From Cohnella thailandensis (GTDB taxonomy: Bacteria; Bacillota; Bacilli; Paenibacillales; Paenibacillaceae), in contig NZ_JACJVQ010000021.1 in assembly GCF_014212135.1 (NCBI RefSeq), positions 124,001-188,000 on the forward strand: 64,000 nt of DNA, read 5' to 3'. A model generated the notes under the pieces. It saw nothing but the letters and a program-made list of their open reading frames with translations, did no database searches and had not been told where the DNA came from. How positions within the stretch are numbered: the stretch's first letter is position 1; every line of letters begins with the position of its first letter. Position numbers and translations under genes: made by a program. Shown one piece after another: positions 60,164 to 64,000 of the stretch.

Positions 60164-63100
60164 TTATTCGGCCGCCTTCTTGCGGCGAAGCTTCATCAGC
60201 ACTTCGTACGCGATAGGCACGATAACGAGAGTCAGCAAGGTGGAGCTGACCAGACCGCCGATAACCGTCACTCCCAAGCCGCGTGAGATAATGCCGGAGC
60301 CTCCCTCGAAGCCGAGCACAAGCGGCAGCAGAGCGCCGATCGTGGCGAGAGCCGTCATCAGGATCGGACGAAGACGGGTGCCCGCCGCTTCCAGAATGGC
60401 TTCTCTAGTAGACAGGCCTTCTTTCTCCTTGTGAATGACGCGGTCGACGAGCACGATCGCGTTCGTGACGACGATGCCGATCAGCATGAGCGCTCCCATC
60501 AGAGCCGATACGCTGAGCGTCTCTCCGGCGAGCCAGAGGGCGACCAGGCCGCCGATGATCGTGAACGGCAGCGAGAACATGATGGCGAACGGAGCGAGAG
60601 CTCCTCCGAAGGTCAGAACCAGCACGAGATAAACGATCGCGATCGCCGCGACGATGGCAATGCCGAGCTGCGTAAACGTCTCGTTGATCTGTTCGGTAAC
60701 GCCTCCGAAGCTGACTTCCACCGTATCCGGAATATCGAGCTTGTCGATTTGGTCTTGGAGCTCTGAGGAAGCCTTGGACACATCGGCCCCCGTCGCTTCC
60801 GCCTCGACCGTGACGACCATCCGGCCGTTCTCGCGCGCGATCGAGCTCTGGGCCGTTCCTTCCTCTACGGTCGCGACGTCCTTGATCGGAACCGCCGTGC
60901 CCATAGGGGATAGAAGCGTCTTGTTCTCGATATCCTCGATCGAGTCGTAGACGGCGCTATCCGTCTGCACGTAAACGTTGTAGGCGTTGCCCTCATCCTC
61001 GACCGTCGTCAGCGCGGGCCGATCGTAAGTCGGGGCCAGAGCCATAGCCAGCTGGCCGGCCGTCAAGCCGTATTGGCTCAGCTTCTGCTGATCGGCGACG
61101 AGCGTGTATTGCTCATAGGTCTTCGCGAGGCTCGTGTCGACCTTCTCGAACGAATCGCTCTTCTCCATCAGCTCGGCGATTTGGTTCACGACCGGCTGAA
61201 TGTCCTGCAGATTCTCGCCGTAGACGTTCAAGCTGAAGGTGTTGCCTCCAATTCCGCCGGACATATCGAGCTCTTTCCATTCGCCGACATTGATCTGCAA
61301 TTGCAGGTCGGCGACGATTTTTTCTTTCTTATCCGCGAAATCCTTCGTGTCATCGTCGAACAGGACGTAGAACAAGCCGCCCTTGTTCGAGCCTTGCTGC
61401 AGCGGGTTGCCGCTTCCTCCGATGGAGTATTGCAGCGTCGTCACGTCTTCTTGTTCAAGCAGGTACTTCTCGGCGACCAGCGCGCGTTCCTCGACGTCCT
61501 CTACCCGGTCACCCGGAGCGGGGCTATAGGTGATCGCCATGTACTTGTCCTCGGTCGCCGGCAGGAAGCTGACTCCGATGACCGGAACGAGCAGGAAGCT
61601 GGCCAGCAGGACGACGACGGCGGTAACGGAAGTAATGACTTTATGGCGAAGGCACGCCGCCAGGAATCGGCGATAGCCGGAAGCCAGCTTGCCCGGCTTG
61701 TCTTCGTGGTGAACGGCCTTGCCCGGCTTGATTCCCTTCTTGAACAGGGAATGGGCCATCATCGGCACGATCGTAATCGCCACCAGCAGCGAGGCCAGCA
61801 GGGCGAACACGATAGTGAGCGCGAACGGCATGAACAGTTGGCCGACCAGGCCGCTGACCGTCGCAAGCGGCAGGAAGACGGCGATCGTGACGATCGTCGA
61901 GGACATGATCGGAAGGAACATCTCGCGAGTCGCTTCCAGCACCAATTCCTTGCCCTTCAGCTTCTCGCCGGCCAGGGACATTCGACGGTATATGTTCTCG
62001 ATTACGACGATCGAGTCGTCCACGACGCGTCCGATCGCGACCGTCATCGCCCCGAGCGTCATGACGTTAAGCGTCACGTCGAACTGCTTCAGCACCAGGA
62101 TGCCGATGACAAGCGACAGGGGAATGGACAGGATCGAGATAATCGTCGAGCGGATATTGCGCAAGAACAGCAAAATAATGATAACCGCGAACAGCGCGCC
62201 GAAGATCGCTTTGTCCAGCATGGTCTTGACCGAATCCTCGATCGGCTTGCCTTGGTCGAGCATCACTTCGACATCGATATTCGAATACTTGTCTTGCAGT
62301 TCCTTGCTTACGTCCTTAACGGCATTAACGACGTCGACCGTATTGGCATCGTTGGCCTTGACGACCTGAACGCCGATCGATTCCTTGCCGTTCGTGCGGG
62401 AGATCGACTCCGCGTCGCCGACCAGTTCAATATCGGCCACGTCGCTGAGCTTCAGAGGAGCGCCTCCGGCCGGCAGCGGCAGGTTGCGAAGATCGTCGAT
62501 CGTAGCGACGCGTCCGTCCACCACGATGGACTTCTCGGTCTTGCCGAGCTCGAAGATCCCGAGCGGAACTTTGACGGATGCCGCCTGGATAAGCTGCGTG
62601 ACGGTATCTTCCGTCAGCCCCAGCTGCGCAAGCTTGTCCTTCTTATAAGTAAGCTGAACTTCCTTGACGAATTGGCCGGAGATGGCGACCGAAGCGACTC
62701 CTTCGGTTCCTTCCAGCTCGGGAGCGATCTGATTCTCGACGAGCTTGGTCAGCTCCTCCAGGCTCTCTCCGCCGGCAACGCTCAGCGAGATAACGGGGAA
62801 GGAATTGATCGAGAATTTGGCGACCGAAGGGACGTTAACACTGTCCGGCAGGTCGACCCCGTCGATCGCTTCCTTCACGTTATTGGTGGCCGTCGTCATG
62901 TCTTGGCCGAAATCGAATTCGATCATGATGGAGGAGGCGTTCTCGAGCGAGGTCGAGGTGACGTTCTTCACGCCTTCCACGTTCTTAAGCCTCTGTTCCA
63001 GCGGAGCCGTCACTTGATCGACGACGGCGTCCGGGGACGCGCCCGGATAAACGGTCGTTACGCTTAGAAAAGGAAGAGATAAGTTCGGCATGCTCTCCTG

Positions 63101-63202
63101 CTTCATATTCATTCCCGAATAGAGGCCGGCGAACAGCACGATGACCGTGATCATCCATAACGCGAATTTGTTGTTCAACGAGAACTTGATGATACTGCGC
63201 AT
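60164..63202 (-). CDS. RND-family efflux transporter (SwrC/AcrB-like)
   Basis: A 1012-residue RND pump with twelve membrane segments and two large extracellular loops. The start (FALWMITVIVLFAGLYSGMN), TM4 (AIGRVVDDSIVVIENIYRRM) with the proton-relay acids and the repeat in TM10 (LMLIGIVVTNAIVLVDRVI) are typical. In Gram-positive SwrC/YerP it exports surfactin and other lipophilic compounds without an outer-membrane partner. The ATG at 63202 follows AAAGGAGTGG. Transcription is from the promoter at 63.3 kb. Confidence 0.93.
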   Translation of the reverse strand: MRSIIKFSLNNKFALWMITVIVLFAGLYSGMNMKQESMPNLSLPFLSVTTVYPGASPDAVVDQVTAPLEQRLKNVEGVKNVTSTSLENASSIMIEFDFGQDMTTATNNVKEAIDGVDLPDSVNVPSVAKFSINSFPVISLSVAGGESLEELTKLVENQIAPELEGTEGVASVAISGQFVKEVQLTYKKDKLAQLGLTEDTVTQLIQAASVKVPLGIFELGKTEKSIVVDGRVATIDDLRNLPLPAGGAPLKLSDVADIELVGDAESISRTNGKESIGVQVVKANDANTVDVVNAVKDVSKELQDKYSNIDVEVMLDQGKPIEDSVKTMLDKAIFGALFAVIIILLFLRNIRSTIISILSIPLSLVIGILVLKQFDVTLNVMTLGAMTVAIGRVVDDSIVVIENIYRRMSLAGEKLKGKELVLEATREMFLPIMSSTIVTIAVFLPLATVSGLVGQLFMPFALTIVFALLASLLVAITIVPMMAHSLFKKGIKPGKAVHHEDKPGKLASGYRRFLAACLRHKVITSVTAVVVLLASFLLVPVIGVSFLPATEDKYMAITYSPAPGDRVEDVEERALVAEKYLLEQEDVTTLQYSIGGSGNPLQQGSNKGGLFYVLFDDDTKDFADKKEKIVADLQLQINVGEWKELDMSGGIGGNTFSLNVYGENLQDIQPVVNQIAELMEKSDSFEKVDTSLAKTYEQYTLVADQQKLSQYGLTAGQLAMALAPTYDRPALTTVEDEGNAYNVYVQTDSAVYDSIEDIENKTLLSPMGTAVPIKDVATVEEGTAQSSIARENGRMVVTVEAEATGADVSKASSELQDQIDKLDIPDTVEVSFGGVTEQINETFTQLGIAIVAAIAIVYLVLVLTFGGALAPFAIMFSLPFTIIGGLVALWLAGETLSVSALMGALMLIGIVVTNAIVLVDRVIHKEKEGLSTREAILEAAGTRLRPILMTALATIGALLPLVLGFEGGSGIISRGLGVTVIGGLVSSTLLTLVIVPIAYEVLMKLRRKKAAE

Positions 63203-63301
63203 AACTCCACTCCTTTTTTACCCTTCTTCTTTGTAATCTACGGAACAGGTTGTCCATCTCGGACGTGGGCAATCTCGCCAGACAGCGCATTAATAAGCAA
63301 A
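63203..63301. other. Untranslated leader of RND gene
   Basis: About 100 bases between the promoter and start codon with the AAAGGAG site close to the ATG. I see no separate gene in it. Confidence 0.5.
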
Positions 63302-63330
63302 ATGGTATCGAACGATCGGTCGAATGTCAA
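63302..63330 (-). promoter_or_regulatory. RND promoter with embedded operator O1
   Basis: On the minus strand TTGACA (63330-63325) and TACCAT (63307-63302) are separated by exactly 17 bases. Their spacer contains TCGAACGATCGGTCGA (63308-63323 on the plus strand), a near-perfect 16-bp palindrome. A repressor bound there would block RNA polymerase; the TetR gene downstream is the obvious candidate. Confidence 0.75.
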
Positions 63331-63407
63331 TTCCACCACCTTATTGCCCGCATCTAGTACTTTCCCTGTGATAATACGGGCCAATACTTTGAGCGTTTCA
63401 AAATAAT

Positions 63408-63423
63408 TCGAACAAGCGGTCGA
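63408..63423. promoter_or_regulatory. Second copy of the TCGAAC-N4-GGTCGA site
   Basis: TCGAACAAGCGGTCGA shares both arms with the first site and differs only in the central four bases. It lies exactly 100 bases upstream of it and may support cooperative binding. Confidence 0.6.
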
Positions 63424-63459
63424 CTATTTCCTATTCATGCCCTTGCTGCCTAACAGCAA

Positions 63460-63501
63460 AAAGCGAACGTCCCTCCCTTCAAGGAAAGCACGTCCGCTCT
63501 T
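63460..63501 (-). terminator. Terminator of truncated SLH gene
   Basis: AGCG.ACGT and ACGT.CGCT arms enclose an 18-base loop with a T-run on the minus strand. It isolates the SLH gene from the RND promoter. Confidence 0.65.
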
Positions 63502-63536
63502 GTCGAAAACTCGGTTCATTAAGATTATTAAGCGTT

Positions 63537-64000
63537 TTATAACGTCGCCAGCAGCTTTTGTAAATCCGGACTCAGGTTTAGCATGTTAAGGATGACCGTC
63601 AATGCTTCAGCCCGCGTGGCGCTTGCCCCCGGATCGAAGCGATCCGGGCTTCGGCCGCTGACGATGCCTGCCTTGGCGGCAGATCTGATCGCTTCCCCGG
63701 CGTGCGAGCGGCCGATATCCGCGAACTCGGGATCCGATCCGCCGCCGTCTCGGGCTGCGGCTTCCAGATCAACGATTCGCGAGAGGACGAGGATCATCTC
63801 TTCGCGCGAGATCGCACGATCGGGCCGGAACGTCCCGTCGCCGTAGCCGCCGACGATGCCGGCAGCGGCGAATGTCTCAAGTGCCGGCTGTGCCCAGTGG
63901 CCGTCGATGTCTCGGAACCGGGCGGCTTGCGTGCCGCTTACATCGATCAGCCGCGATAAGATCGATACGAACTCGGCTCGGGTAATCGGTTGATTCGGCC
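63537..64000 (-). CDS. SLH-domain protein, C-terminal part (runs off window)
   Basis: The leftward frame is open from the window edge to the stop at 63537, about 154 residues; the true start lies beyond 64000. It holds the end of one SLH domain (ITRAEFVSILSRLIDV) and two complete ones (FRDIDGHWAQPALETFAAAG then GYGDGTFRPDRAISREEMIL; and a last, more diverged FADIGRSHAGEAIRSAAKAG). SLH domains at the C-terminus anchor a surface protein to the wall. The rest of the protein is not visible. Confidence 0.85.
   Translation of the reverse strand, partial: PNQPITRAEFVSILSRLIDVSGTQAARFRDIDGHWAQPALETFAAAGIVGGYGDGTFRPDRAISREEMILVLSRIVDLEAAARDGGGSDPEFADIGRSHAGEAIRSAAKAGIVSGRSPDRFDPGASATRAEALTVILNMLNLSPDLQKLLATL

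Noticed and set aside
61073-63067. 664-codon open frame antisense to the RND pump gene
   Set aside because: High G/C content at third positions of the real gene leaves the opposite strand open. The product is Arg/Gln/Asp-rich with no domain, and it has no ribosome site.
63239-63435. About 65 leftward codons open in the RND upstream region, reading ...GKVLDAGNKVVELTF... to TAG
   Set aside because: No ATG or ribosome site, and the stretch contains the complete promoter and operator. An old gene remnant (PepSY-like end) cannot be excluded.

Overview
The window looks like a chromosome segment of a moderately high-GC, spore-forming Firmicute of the Paenibacillaceae (Cohnella- or Paenibacillus-like). 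The basis is gene content: SLH-domain surface proteins, a YhcN/YlaJ-type lipoprotein, a copper-amine-oxidase-N-like protein, a T-box-controlled ilvA, a YesM/YesN two-component sugar locus, CsaA and a SwrC-like RND pump. The genus is inferred. No BLAST or HMM search was possible, so family names rest on motifs and gene order.

Layout. (1) 1-17.7 kb holds housekeeping and accessory genes: a sporulation-type lipoprotein, a degenerate acyl-CoA synthetase, a secreted stalk protein, T-box/ilvA, a TVP38-family membrane protein, small proteins, an aromatic-acid-exporter-like protein with a DNA-alkylation-repair protein, a lipid/diacylglycerol kinase, an MHYT-like PAS histidine kinase, MscL with a zinc-ribbon tail, a Nudix hydrolase, a tyrosinase-like protein and an AI-2E-family transporter. 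(2) 17.7-34.9 kb is a compact PBSX-like contractile-tail locus. It runs leftward from an Xpf-like activator through tail completion protein, sheath, tube, frameshifted chaperone, tape measure, hub and baseplate, fibres, holin and endolysin. Divergent to it lie an XRE repressor and an ImmA/IrrE-type protease. I see no terminase, portal, capsid or integrase, so it reads as a phage-tail-like bacteriocin (tailocin), not a prophage.

(3) 35-42.9 kb is an NHLM-type export operon: a periplasmic-binding-protein-like lipoprotein, an HlyD-like adaptor, a C39-peptidase ABC exporter, a second large ABC exporter and a double-glycine leader protein. A second leader protein lies at 46.8-47.2 kb beside a YjfB-like motility protein. 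Neither cargo contains cysteine and no RiPP-modifying enzyme is visible, so these appear to be exported helical proteins of unknown purpose. This is the least explained system in the window. (4) 43.1-46.3 kb holds a DJ-1/PfpI protein and a large SLH surface protein. (5) 47.4-55.3 kb is a carbohydrate uptake and use locus: YesM-type kinase, YesN-type regulator, solute-binding protein, TIM-barrel protein, two permeases and an FAD oxidoreductase. (6) 55.5-64 kb holds csaA, tRNA-Thr(CGT), a DUF3298-type protein, a phosphodiester glycosidase, an aldose epimerase, and a SwrC-like RND pump with a downstream TetR repressor whose likely operator sits in the pump promoter. A truncated SLH gene runs off the right edge.
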